This document shows, one piece after another, positions 8,037 through 16,431 of a stretch of 57,043 nucleotides of DNA; the stretch's first letter is position 1; each line of letters starts with the position of its first letter. A model generated the notes under the pieces. It saw nothing but the letters and a program-made list of their open reading frames with translations. It made no database searches and was not told the origin of the DNA. Both the position numbers and the translations under genes were made by a program. The stretch covers positions 1 through 57,043 of the forward strand of contig NZ_JBHFQG010000023.1 in NCBI RefSeq assembly GCF_041949975.1. Reading direction: 5' to 3'. The stretch comes from Alteribacillus sp041949975 (GTDB taxonomy: Bacteria > Bacillota > Bacilli > Bacillales > Marinococcaceae).

Positions 8037-8963
8037 TTACTCTTCTTCAAATTGGTAAAGAGGGGTACTAAGGTAACGTTCACCATTACTTGGAATAACT
8101 GCTACTACCTTTTTGCCTTTGCCAAGTTTTTTAGCTTCTTCGAGGGCGGCATATATAGCTGCACCTGAAGAAATACCACCAAGAATTCCTTCTTCTTTCG
8201 CTGCTCTTCTTGCAAATTCAAAAGATTGCTCCGTGGTTGCTGTAACTACTTCATCGTAAATATCGGTATCTAAAATTTCAGGAACAAAACCTGCCCCGAT
8301 TCCTTGAATTTTATGCGGCCCTTTATTGCCTCCGCTTAAAACAGGAGAATCAGCAGGCTCGATAGCGATAATCTTGAGATTTGGGAAATTCTCTTTTAAC
8401 AGTTTACCAGCACCAGTAATAGTACCGCCTGTACCAATACCCGATACAAATGCGTCAATTTGGCCGTCAACTTGTTCTAATAATTCTCTGCCTGTTGTTT
8501 CTCGGTGAATTTCCGGGTTTGCTTCATTTTCAAATTGCTGTGGCACAAAGTATCCATTCTCTTTTGCCAAAGAGTTTGCTTTGCTAATGGCTCCGCCCAT
8601 TCCATCCGGCCCTGGGGTAAGTACTAATTCTGCTCCATAAGCACGGAGAAGGTTACGACGTTCCATACTCATTGTTTCGGGCATAACAAGGATAGCACGA
8701 TATCCTTTTGCAGCTGCAACCATTGCAAGGCCAATACCGGTGTTACCGCTCGTAGGTTCAATGATTGTATCTCCAGGCTTGATTTTCCCATCACGTTCAG
8801 CCGCTTCAATCATGGCGAGGGCAATACGGTCTTTAACACTGCTGCCAGGATTCATAAATTCAAGCTTCAAATAAACATCAGCATCATTTTCACCAGTCAG
8901 CCGGTTCAATTTTACTAATGGTGTATTTCCTATTAGTTCTGTAATGTTGTTTGCCACTTTCAT
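8037..8963 (-). CDS. cysK: Cysteine synthase A (O-acetylserine sulfhydrylase)
   Basis: PLP enzyme that makes cysteine from O-acetylserine and sulfide. The 308-residue protein has NPGSSVKDRIALAMI with the PLP lysine near residue 42, EPTSGNTGIGLAMVAAAKGY for substrate binding, the phosphate loop GTGGTITGAG, and GGISSGAA near the C-terminus. It has its own strong promoter and terminator, so it is a single-gene unit. In B. subtilis cysK is repressed by CymR, whose regulation depends on a CysK complex. An inverted repeat below the promoter could be an operator. Confidence 0.97.
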   Translation of the reverse strand: MKVANNITELIGNTPLVKLNRLTGENDADVYLKLEFMNPGSSVKDRIALAMIEAAERDGKIKPGDTIIEPTSGNTGIGLAMVAAAKGYRAILVMPETMSMERRNLLRAYGAELVLTPGPDGMGGAISKANSLAKENGYFVPQQFENEANPEIHRETTGRELLEQVDGQIDAFVSGIGTGGTITGAGKLLKENFPNLKIIAIEPADSPVLSGGNKGPHKIQGIGAGFVPEILDTDIYDEVVTATTEQSFEFARRAAKEEGILGGISSGAAIYAALEEAKKLGKGKKVVAVIPSNGERYLSTPLYQFEEE

Positions 8964-8985
8964 TAATCAATTCCCCCTCAATAAT

Positions 8986-9004
8986 ACCAAGTAATTTTAT
9001 TGGT
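8986..9004. promoter_or_regulatory. Inverted repeat at the cysK start site, possible operator
   Basis: ACCAA and TTGGT face each other across 9 bp, lying just downstream of the -10 box of the cysK promoter and before the ribosome binding site. The position suits a repressor such as CymR. The match to a CymR consensus was not established, so this is a candidate only. Confidence 0.35.
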
Positions 9005-9016
9005 TTTATTGTTATT

Positions 9017-9045
9017 ATAGTATCAGCCTTTCCTAAAGGTGTCAA
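9017..9045 (-). promoter_or_regulatory. cysK promoter, sigma-A
   Basis: TTGACA (9040-9045), 17 bp spacer, TACTAT (9017-9022), about 55 bp before the cysK ATG. The spacer contains a CCTTT/AAAGG inverted pair. Confidence 0.85.
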
Positions 9046-9063
9046 TCAATCAATTGCACTGGA

Positions 9064-9969
9064 CTATTGCACTTTATTTTCTATATTCCATGCTTGTTGA
9101 TGAAGTTCCTTTAAATCCTCTGCAGAAAAATAATATTTTTCATTACAAAAATGACACTGTGTTTCTGCACCGCCATCTTTTTCAATCATATCCTGAAGTT
9201 CTTCTGTTCCAAGAGAAATCAATGCATTTGCCACTCGTTCAAAAGAACATTGGCAGGAAAAAGATACAGGGTGACGATCTAAAATATTGACTTCTTCTCC
9301 AAATATGACGTGAAGCATTTCTTCCGGAGTTTTCCCTTTTTCAATTAATTTTGAGACGGGAGGCATGTTATTAATTTGATTCTCAAGCTTGTCTATCAGT
9401 TCATCATCTGCGCCAGGGAGCAGCTGAATAATAAAACCACCTGCTGCAAGAATAGAATTATCCGGGTTTACAAGCACCCCAAGCCCGATAGAAGATGGGA
9501 TTTGTTCTGATGATACAAAATAATAAGTGAAATCTTCCCCTAATTCTCCTGATACAATCGGAACACTTCCTGTAAAATGTTCTTTCATCCCCAGGTCCTT
9601 TACAACAGATAAGGTTCCTTCTGTCCCAACGGCACGGGCGACGTCTAACTTTCCATGTTGATTAAGGTCAAAATGCACCTGCATGTTATGGGCATATCCA
9701 CGCGTAGCACCTGAAGCGGTACTATCAACTACAATAGGCCCCATTGGTCCTCCGCCTTCAATTTTAATGGTTAATTTGTCATCTCCCTTGAGCATTGCCC
9801 CCATCATAGATCCTGCCGTCATAGCACGCCCTAATGCAGCAGCCGCCGTTGGCCAGGCCTGGTGGCGTCGTACTGCTTCATTCACCATGTTCGTTGTACG
9901 AATGGCGTAAGCTCTTATTTTCCCCTCATAAGCTGTCGATTTTATTAGATAATCTTCCAATTTGTTCAT
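9064..9969 (-). CDS. hslO: Redox-regulated holdase chaperone Hsp33
   Basis: Zinc-bound chaperone activated by disulfide formation under oxidative stress; binds unfolding proteins in the cytoplasm. The 301-residue protein is full length. The C-terminal zinc site has the CxC (SFSCQCSFERV, about residues 234-236) and CxxC (TQCHFCNEKYYF, about residues 268-271) pairs. It starts 4 bp inside the end of coaX, so the two are translationally coupled. In B. subtilis a prolyl isomerase-like gene (yacD) follows hslO; here cysK follows directly. Confidence 0.96.
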   Translation of the reverse strand: MNKLEDYLIKSTAYEGKIRAYAIRTTNMVNEAVRRHQAWPTAAAALGRAMTAGSMMGAMLKGDDKLTIKIEGGGPMGPIVVDSTASGATRGYAHNMQVHFDLNQHGKLDVARAVGTEGTLSVVKDLGMKEHFTGSVPIVSGELGEDFTYYFVSSEQIPSSIGLGVLVNPDNSILAAGGFIIQLLPGADDELIDKLENQINNMPPVSKLIEKGKTPEEMLHVIFGEEVNILDRHPVSFSCQCSFERVANALISLGTEELQDMIEKDGGAETQCHFCNEKYYFSAEDLKELHQQAWNIENKVQ

Positions 9970-10748
9970 CCCTTCTTATTACGCGGTTTATTTTTCTCAT
10001 AAATATAATACAAGCCGTTTAAAGTCAGGTAAGGATCTACCCGATCAATGGTCTTCGAAGCTTTACTAATCAACGCAGCCAACCCTCCCGTTGCAATGAC
10101 AAAAGGATTTCCTTCTGCTTCTTCTTTCATTCTTGAAACAATCCCGTCAACTTGTCCGGCATATCCATAGTAAATACCTGACTGCATGGCATGCACGGTG
10201 TTTTTTCCAATAACTTGGTCCGGTTTCCCAATTTCAATACGGGGAAGCTTAGAGGCTTGCTGGTATAATGCATCGGTTGCAACATTCATTCCCGGAGCAA
10301 TTGCACCTCCGATGTATTGATTGTGTTGATCAATATAACAAAAAGTTGCTGCCGTTCCAAAATCTACAATAATTAAAGGGCCATTATACTCCTCAATAGC
10401 TGCTACCGCATTAACGATTCGATCTGCCCCTACTTCTCTTGGATTATCATAACGAATATTAAGGCCGGTTTTTATTCCCGGGCCAATCACCATAGGAGAA
10501 AGCATAAGATACTTGCGGCACATTTGTTCAAGCGTGTAAATAATTGGAGGCACAACAGAAGATAGAATAACACCTTCTATTTCTTCTGGTTCTACCTTCT
10601 TGGTATAAAGAACACTGAGCAGCTGCAAACCATATTCATCTTCGGTCTTTTTTTGGTTGGTTGATAAGCGCCAATAAGAAACTAATTTCTTTTTTTTGTA
10701 TAACCCAAGAACAATATTTGTATTCCCTACATCCAAAACCAGTATCAT
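9966..10748 (-). CDS. coaX: Type III pantothenate kinase
   Basis: Phosphorylates pantothenate, the first step of coenzyme A synthesis. This is the CoaX type of the ASKHA fold. Motifs in order: LVLDVGNTNIVLGLY (phosphate 1), the NPREVGADRIVNAVA segment, IIVDFGTAATFCYID (phosphate 2), and ATGGLA. Length is 260 residues from the ATG at 10748, preceded by AGGTGGG; two in-frame starts lie just upstream but too close to the ribosome site. hslO overlaps the end by 4 bp. Confidence 0.95.
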   Translation of the reverse strand: MILVLDVGNTNIVLGLYKKKKLVSYWRLSTNQKKTEDEYGLQLLSVLYTKKVEPEEIEGVILSSVVPPIIYTLEQMCRKYLMLSPMVIGPGIKTGLNIRYDNPREVGADRIVNAVAAIEEYNGPLIIVDFGTAATFCYIDQHNQYIGGAIAPGMNVATDALYQQASKLPRIEIGKPDQVIGKNTVHAMQSGIYYGYAGQVDGIVSRMKEEAEGNPFVIATGGLAALISKASKTIDRVDPYLTLNGLYYIYEKNKPRNKKG

Positions 10749-10913
10749 TAACATTCCCACCTATAGCAATACTAATTTATCCTGCACCATCTTAAGAAAA
10801 ACACGGCCTTGGCTAGTAGTGCAACCTCCTATGGAAGCATCGGCATTAGTACGCTCTATCGTTTAAAGCTGAAATTTTTTCCCTCTTACACTTTTGTTCC
10901 TTCTTACCAGTGG

Positions 10914-10947
10914 AAAAAAAGGGATGCCTTATGAGGGCACCCCTTTT
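10914..10947 (-). terminator. ftsH terminator
   Basis: Minus-strand hairpin AAAAAGGGG/TGCC...GGCA/TCCCTTTTTTT about 20 bp after the ftsH stop. The arms are T/A rich at the base, so it may work in both directions. Confidence 0.85.
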
Positions 10948-10967
10948 TACCAGTAGGCAATTACACC

Positions 10968-13037
10968 TTATTTCCGGTTATCGTCTTCTTCGGAAGAAGG
11001 AGGATTGTTATTTCCTAGCTTTTCAGCCTCTGATTTTCCTTCTGTGACGTCCGTTTTAGTCTTAGAAGTTTCATCATCGGCCTCATTCGTGTTTTCTTCC
11101 GAATCGGCTTTTGACTGAATGTTTACTTTTACATCATCTTTTTGGCTGCTTTCATTCGTGACACTTACTTCATCATCACTTTTGTTTAAATGGTGATCCT
11201 CTGGAAGCTTGCCCTCTTCTACAAGAGATTTGATTTGCTGGGCATCCAGTGTTTCTAACTCCAACAGAGTCTGTGCAACAAGTTCGAGCCTACCCTTGTG
11301 TTGCGTAAGGATCTGCTTACATTTATCGTAAGATTCTTTAATAATTCGCTGAACCTCTTTATCAATTTCGTGAGCAATTGCATCACTGTAATTTTGTTCG
11401 TTTTGAATGTCACGGCCTAAGAAAACTTGTCCTCCAGAGCTCGATCCAAATTGCAAAGGTCCAAGCTTTTCACTCATGCCGTACTCCGTTACCATTTTTC
11501 GAGCAATATCAGTAGCACGCTGGAAGTCGTTATGAGCTCCAGTACTTACTTCATTAAACATAACTTCTTCTGCTACGCGGCCGCCTAATAATCCTACAAT
11601 TTTGTCAAGCAGCTCAGGCTTGGTCATAAAGTAACGGTCTTCTTTTGGCAGCATAACAGCATAGCCGCCTGCCTGCCCACGAGGAACAATGGTAACTTTA
11701 TGCACCATATCGGCATTTTTCAGCTTGACACCGACTACTGTATGACCTGCTTCGTGGTGAGCGACAATGTTTTTCTCTTTTTCGGAAATAACACGGCTCT
11801 TCTTAGCAGGACCAGCAATGACACGGTCAATTGCTTCTTCGATATGGCTCATACGTAATTTTTTCATGTCAGCCCTTGCTGCAACAAGAGCAGCTTCATT
11901 TAACAGGTTTTCCAGATCGGCACCTGAGAATCCAGGTGTTCTCTGGGCTATTGCTTGCAAATCAACGTCATCAGCCATCGGTTTATTACGAGCATGGACA
12001 TGAAGAATTTCTTCACGACCTTTCACATCAGGACGGCCAACCATGATTTGACGGTCAAAACGACCCGGGCGCAGCAATGCAGGGTCCAATACGTCAGAAC
12101 GGTTTGTAGCTGCAATGATGATGATTCCTTCATTTGCACTAAAACCATCCATTTCAACTAGGAGCTGGTTCAATGTTTGCTCCCTTTCATCATGGCCTCC
12201 GCCAAGTCCGGCACCACGCTGTCTTCCGACTGCATCGATTTCATCTATAAAAATGATACAAGGTGCATTTTTCTTTGCATTTTCAAACAAATCACGAACA
12301 CGAGAAGCCCCGACACCAACAAACATTTCCACAAAATCAGAACCACTGATAGAGAAGAATGGAACGCCTGCTTCACCGGCAACAGCACGGGCAATCAAGG
12401 TTTTCCCTGTTCCTGGAGGCCCAACAAGGAGCACCCCTTTTGGAATACGAGCACCTATATTAGCAAATTTTCTAGGATCTTTTAAGAAGTCAACAACTTC
12501 TATTAATTCTTGTTTTTCTTCTTCTGCCCCGGCTACATCTTTAAAGCGGGCTTTCTTTTTGTCCTCTTGATATAACTTAGCTTTACTCTTGCCAAAGTTC
12601 ATTACACGGCTGCCGCCGCCTTGAGCTTGGCTAAGCAGGAAGAAGAATAAAATAAAAATAATCACAAAAGGAATGATGGATGTAAAGAAAGTAACCCAGG
12701 CACTTGGCTCTTCTGCAGGTTCTGTTTCTAAATTAAGCGCCTCTCCATCAGGACCTTGAGCGGTCATTAACGTTTGCGTATTTTCTTCGGAAATAGGGAC
12801 ATATGTCTGGAAGGTCTGCTCTTCCTCTTGTCCAGCCTCCTGGCCTTCAACAAGATATACTTCACCTTCCGGCTGTAAAGTTACAGAACTTATTTCGTTA
12901 TTTTCTAATTTTGATAAAAATTCATTCGTTGTCATTTCATTTGTTTCCGTCTGATCATTGCTCAGGAAACTAATGATACCTATAATGACAAGAAATAAAA
13001 GCAAATAAAAAACGGTATTACGAAAAATCCGGTTCAT
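10968..13037 (-). CDS. ftsH: Membrane-bound ATP-dependent zinc metalloprotease FtsH
   Basis: Hexameric AAA+ protease in the cytoplasmic membrane that degrades misassembled membrane proteins and regulators such as Spo0E. The 689-residue protein has two membrane segments (about residues 7-26 and 112-136), Walker A GPPGTGKT (206-213), Walker B with IIFIDEIDAVG, the second region of homology (ATNRSDVLDPALLRPGRFDR, about 310-329), and the zinc site HEAGH (428-432). The last 70 residues are a charged, mostly acidic low-complexity tail, longer than in many FtsH proteins. It has its own promoter and terminator. Confidence 0.97.
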   Translation of the reverse strand: MNRIFRNTVFYLLLFLVIIGIISFLSNDQTETNEMTTNEFLSKLENNEISSVTLQPEGEVYLVEGQEAGQEEEQTFQTYVPISEENTQTLMTAQGPDGEALNLETEPAEEPSAWVTFFTSIIPFVIIFILFFFLLSQAQGGGSRVMNFGKSKAKLYQEDKKKARFKDVAGAEEEKQELIEVVDFLKDPRKFANIGARIPKGVLLVGPPGTGKTLIARAVAGEAGVPFFSISGSDFVEMFVGVGASRVRDLFENAKKNAPCIIFIDEIDAVGRQRGAGLGGGHDEREQTLNQLLVEMDGFSANEGIIIIAATNRSDVLDPALLRPGRFDRQIMVGRPDVKGREEILHVHARNKPMADDVDLQAIAQRTPGFSGADLENLLNEAALVAARADMKKLRMSHIEEAIDRVIAGPAKKSRVISEKEKNIVAHHEAGHTVVGVKLKNADMVHKVTIVPRGQAGGYAVMLPKEDRYFMTKPELLDKIVGLLGGRVAEEVMFNEVSTGAHNDFQRATDIARKMVTEYGMSEKLGPLQFGSSSGGQVFLGRDIQNEQNYSDAIAHEIDKEVQRIIKESYDKCKQILTQHKGRLELVAQTLLELETLDAQQIKSLVEEGKLPEDHHLNKSDDEVSVTNESSQKDDVKVNIQSKADSEENTNEADDETSKTKTDVTEGKSEAEKLGNNNPPSSEEDDNRK

Positions 13038-13074
13038 TCCTGACCTCCTCCCACGGGCATTGACAACTTCAATA

Positions 13075-13104
13075 ATAGTACCATATTTGTTTTGTTTCTC
13101 ACAA
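13075..13104 (-). promoter_or_regulatory. ftsH promoter, probable sigma-A
   Basis: TTGTGA (13099-13104), 18 bp spacer, TACTAT (13075-13080), with a G two bases before the -10. It lies at the end of hprT and fits a separate ftsH transcript. Confidence 0.55.
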
Positions 13105-13647
13105 TCATGACCCCTTGTATATTTCAGGCTTTAATATACCAATGTAAGGGAGGTTGCGGTACTTTTCTGCGTAATCGAGCCCGTAGCCTACAACAAACTC
13201 GTCGGGTACCGTAAACCCAGCCATATCTGGAACCAGGTCAACTTTCCTTCCGTCCGGCTTGTCTAACAAAGTGACGATTTTTAATGATTTCGCCCCTCTG
13301 TGCTTTATTAAACTAACCAAATAGTTCAGCGTAATGCCGCTGTCAATAATGTCTTCTAAAATAATTATATCTCTGCCTTCCACAGTCGTATCCAGGTCTT
13401 TAATAATTTTGACTTCTCCAGATGATACAGTACTGTTTCCATAGCTTGACACATCCATAAAGTCAATCTCAAGGTGCGTTTCAATCCGCTTGGTCACATC
13501 GGCCATGAAAGGGAGAGCTCCTTTAAGGACTCCGATAATTAACGGGAACCGCCCGTCATATTCCTCTGTTATATATTTCCCAATTTCGCGGATCTTTTCC
13601 TGTAACTCTTCTTCGCTAATTAATACTTTTTCAATTTCATCATGCAT
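13105..13647 (-). CDS. hprT: Hypoxanthine-guanine phosphoribosyltransferase
   Basis: Salvages hypoxanthine and guanine to IMP and GMP using PRPP. The 180-residue type I PRTase has VLKGALPFMADVTKRI, the flexible-loop region MDVSSYGNST, and the PRPP motif IIILEDIIDSGITLNYLV (about residues 95-112). The ATG at 13647 gives the MHDEIEKVLISEEEL start, like B. subtilis HprT. The ribosome site GGGAGGG is 13 bases upstream, which is longer than usual. The tilS-hprT-ftsH order is conserved in Bacillus. Confidence 0.96.
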   Translation of the reverse strand: MHDEIEKVLISEEELQEKIREIGKYITEEYDGRFPLIIGVLKGALPFMADVTKRIETHLEIDFMDVSSYGNSTVSSGEVKIIKDLDTTVEGRDIIILEDIIDSGITLNYLVSLIKHRGAKSLKIVTLLDKPDGRKVDLVPDMAGFTVPDEFVVGYGLDYAEKYRNLPYIGILKPEIYKGS

Positions 13648-13772
13648 CTGGACTTATATACCCTCCCAAGCGTTGGTTCAATCCACCATATTTATCTGGT
13701 GCTAAAAATGTCCGTTCCCTATCTTACCACGACTTCTTACTAGATTTCACCCTTCAGGGCTTGACTCTATGC

Positions 13773-15188
13773 CTATAAATAATAATAAGGGGTCCCGGAA
13801 CACTGTATAACAATATAATTCCCATCTATTTCCGGATTTTTCACATGGTGAGAAGATTTTTTAAGGTATGGAATCCAAAGCACCTTTCCATTTGCATCGG
13901 TCACAACCGGCCAAATGTTTCGTTTAACTTGTGGAATTTTTTCGTCTATAAAGATACGATTTACCTTTTTTGTTCCCTTCATTCCTAATGGCTGAATTTT
14001 ATCTCCAGCCTTCCTTTTACGAATTAACAGCGGAAATGCTGCGTCTTCTTCTTTACATACAAACACATTTTCTTGATTTTCAGACCCCTTCATATTAAAA
14101 GTTTTTTTAGCAATAAAGCTCATATCATCATAAGAGACCTGTCCCGGTACATTTAAACTCCGTGTTTGTCTCTCTTTTGATACTTGTCCTGCACCATTGT
14201 AAAGCATAAAACATAAGGAATCATACGAACGAGACACCTTTACCCCTCCCGGCCAATCCAATGAAAAGGAGGGGTGACGCTGGTGTAATAAATCAATCAA
14301 CTGTTTAATATGTAAAATGGATAATTCAGGAACTTGTGAATAACAAAGATACCTTAATGTTAGATGAATCCCCCTTCTTTGTAAAGGGAGCGGAAGCGCT
14401 CTCAACCCCTCTGCAGAAATCGTCACGAAATGTTCATTCTCCTCTAATAGGAGACGCTGGATTTCTTTTTCCGCCTGAGCCTCAATATAACGCTGTTCTT
14501 CACTTGTCCAGTCTAGAAAATCTTGAAAATGACGATGAACCAGCTTGTTTTCCTGCTTTAAAAAAGGAAGCACATTATGCCGGAACCTGTTTCTTGTGTA
14601 TTTGTTGGAGGAGTTGCTTTCATCCATGCGAAAAGGAATGTGGTTTTCATGACAATAAGAAAGAATGTCTTCTTTCGTAACGGGCAGCAATGGCCGAATT
14701 AATTTTCCTTGTCCAAAAGGTCTGGAGGGTGCTATACCTGTTTCACCCAAAACTGCTCTTCCTGTAACCTGCTTCATGAGCATTGTTTCTATTTGATCAT
14801 CAGCATGATGGCCCGTTGCCAGTACGTCTAATTTATTCTCAGCCATCAAGGACTTCAGGTATTGATAGCGAAGATAACGTGCTTGTTCTTGAACGGTTCC
14901 GCCTTCTTTTTCTAATGCTTCTTTGACTGCTACACGTTTACAGAAAAAAGGTATGCTGTTATTGCTGCACCATTTTCTTACAAACCTCTCATCTTCTTCT
15001 GCGGTTTTTTCTCTTAATCCATGATTAACATGAGCTGCATAAACTTCTACTTCCCACTTAAACTTACATTCCTTTAATAAATACAAAAGAGCCATAGAAT
15101 CCGGCCCTCCAGACACAGCTGCTAAAACTTTATTTCCGTTCTTTAACAGATTTCGTTCTGTGATCCATTGCTCAATGATTTGTTTCAT
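13773..15188 (-). CDS. tilS: tRNA(Ile)-lysidine synthetase
   Basis: ATP-dependent attachment of lysine to C34 of tRNA-Ile(CAU), which changes its codon reading from AUG to AUA; essential. The 471-residue protein has the PP-loop AAVSGGPDSMALLYLL (about residues 25-40), VYAAHVNHGLR and ATGHHADDQIETMLMKQ. C-terminal TilS domains end in FIDEKIPQVKRNIWPVV. The start overlaps the end of the small ThrE-type gene by 17 bp, so translation of tilS is coupled to a transporter gene not found at this place in B. subtilis. Confidence 0.96.
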   Translation of the reverse strand: MKQIIEQWITERNLLKNGNKVLAAVSGGPDSMALLYLLKECKFKWEVEVYAAHVNHGLREKTAEEDERFVRKWCSNNSIPFFCKRVAVKEALEKEGGTVQEQARYLRYQYLKSLMAENKLDVLATGHHADDQIETMLMKQVTGRAVLGETGIAPSRPFGQGKLIRPLLPVTKEDILSYCHENHIPFRMDESNSSNKYTRNRFRHNVLPFLKQENKLVHRHFQDFLDWTSEEQRYIEAQAEKEIQRLLLEENEHFVTISAEGLRALPLPLQRRGIHLTLRYLCYSQVPELSILHIKQLIDLLHQRHPSFSLDWPGGVKVSRSYDSLCFMLYNGAGQVSKERQTRSLNVPGQVSYDDMSFIAKKTFNMKGSENQENVFVCKEEDAAFPLLIRKRKAGDKIQPLGMKGTKKVNRIFIDEKIPQVKRNIWPVVTDANGKVLWIPYLKKSSHHVKNPEIDGNYIVIQCSGTPYYYL

Positions 15189-15627
15189 AACGCTGTCCTA
15201 CTCCTTTACCAATAGAAAAAATAGACAGGGCGAACACTAAGCCTGCAGCAATGGCACCGGCTTGCAGTAAAGTTTCTACTCCTAGCTCCAACCCATTAAA
15301 ATAATCTTCTTCGACAAAGGCAAGCATAGTAGAATAAGCTCTCCCGCCAGGAACAAGCGGAATAATACCCGGAATCGTAAAAGTGGTTACTGGAACACGT
15401 TTAAAACGTGCCAGCCAATGAGAAGCAAAAGCGGCTGCGAATGCTGCCACAGCAGCAGAAAACACTTTGGTCCAGCCAAAATCTGGAAGGGAGCTGTAAA
15501 TAAACCAAGTAAGAACACCAATAATCCCGCCCCACCACACAAGGCGGAGCGGTATATTAAATATTATGCCAAAGGCAACGGTAGCTATAAAACATAATAA
15601 TAATTCTATCCAAACCATCGGACACAC
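15172..15627 (-). CDS. Threonine/serine exporter family protein, small subunit (ThrE_2 type)
   Basis: A 151-residue hydrophobic protein with about four or five membrane segments (WIELLLCFIATVAFGIIFNI, LVWWGGIIGVLTWFIY, VFSAAVAAFAAAFASHWLA, IPGIIPLVPGGRAY, LLQAGAIAAGLVFALSIF). IPGIIPLVPGGRAY is typical of the ThrE_2/YjjB family, which pairs with a larger ThrE/YjjP partner. Such split pairs export small amino or organic acids (L-threonine/serine in Corynebacterium, succinate in E. coli YjjPB). The substrate here is unknown. The partner gene lies 18 bp upstream, and tilS overlaps its end. Confidence 0.85.
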   Translation of the reverse strand: MCPMVWIELLLCFIATVAFGIIFNIPLRLVWWGGIIGVLTWFIYSSLPDFGWTKVFSAAVAAFAAAFASHWLARFKRVPVTTFTIPGIIPLVPGGRAYSTMLAFVEEDYFNGLELGVETLLQAGAIAAGLVFALSIFSIGKGVGQRYETNH

Positions 15628-15645
15628 TCCTGAACGTATATTGAA

Positions 15646-16404
15646 TTAAATATAAAGAATTGACAGGGAAACAGCAACACCTGCTGCAATAGATAGAGAG
15701 GTGACGCCTGCTTCCGCCCCGCGAGCAACACCGGCTACAAGATCTCCTGACATAAGATCTCTTACAGAGTTTGTCAGGGGAACCCCGGGTACCAGCGGAA
15801 TGAGTGTACCGATTATGATTTGATCAATATTCATGCCAAAGCCAGACTGAACTATTAATATGGCTACTATCCCACCAGATAAAGCAGCCAAAAACTCTGA
15901 AAAGAATTTCACTTTTAAATACTTTTGGTAGAGCACAAGGGAGACAGTGGTAATTAATCCTCCAATAAACGCTGGAAAAACATCAAATAAGCTTCCCCCT
16001 ATTAAGTAGGAGAAAGCAGCTCCTCCAATACCGGAAGCTAAATAAATCAGCCACAGGGGATAATTCATAGGTGCTTTTTCAATATCAATAAGTTCCTTGA
16101 TTGTCTCTTCAATGGTTAATTTACCATGGGTAAATTCTCTTGAAACCTGATTTACTGATGTTACCTTGCTTAAATCCTGGTACCTTTCGCGCACACGAAT
16201 CATTTGCATTAAATCCTGCCCATTTTTTGTACGAAAGGCGAGAAAAATGCCGGTAGTAGTGACAAAACTGCTCACATTATGCATTCCAGCAGATTGAGCC
16301 ATGCGTGTCATTGTATCTTCTACTCTGTACGTTTCAGCACCGTATCGAAGCATTAATTTTCCGCCTAATAAACAGCATTCCATTGTTTGCTCTGCTGTTC
16401 CCAT
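15646..16404 (-). CDS. Threonine/serine exporter family protein, large subunit (ThrE/DUF1212 type)
   Basis: A 252-residue protein. Residues 1-110 are a soluble N-terminal domain with the ThrE family signature GAETYRVEDTMTRMAQSAG. About five membrane segments follow (YPLWLIYLASGIGGAAFSYL onward), including the IIIGTLIPLVPGVPLTNSVRD motif that mirrors the LVPG motif of the small partner. Together the two genes should form one split exporter. They sit between yabT and tilS with short gaps (27 and 18 bp), so they are likely expressed with yabS-yabT or tilS. The link to sporulation or tRNA modification is unexplained. Confidence 0.86.
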   Translation of the reverse strand: MGTAEQTMECCLLGGKLMLRYGAETYRVEDTMTRMAQSAGMHNVSSFVTTTGIFLAFRTKNGQDLMQMIRVRERYQDLSKVTSVNQVSREFTHGKLTIEETIKELIDIEKAPMNYPLWLIYLASGIGGAAFSYLIGGSLFDVFPAFIGGLITTVSLVLYQKYLKVKFFSEFLAALSGGIVAILIVQSGFGMNIDQIIIGTLIPLVPGVPLTNSVRDLMSGDLVAGVARGAEAGVTSLSIAAGVAVSLSILYI

Positions 16405-16431
16405 GAAAAGCCTCCACCTCTTTTCCCACTC

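Noticed and set aside
12115..12570. 151-codon plus-strand frame opposite ftsH
   Set aside because: It is the reverse complement of the conserved AAA+ core; low-complexity Ser/Pro composition is typical of antisense frames.
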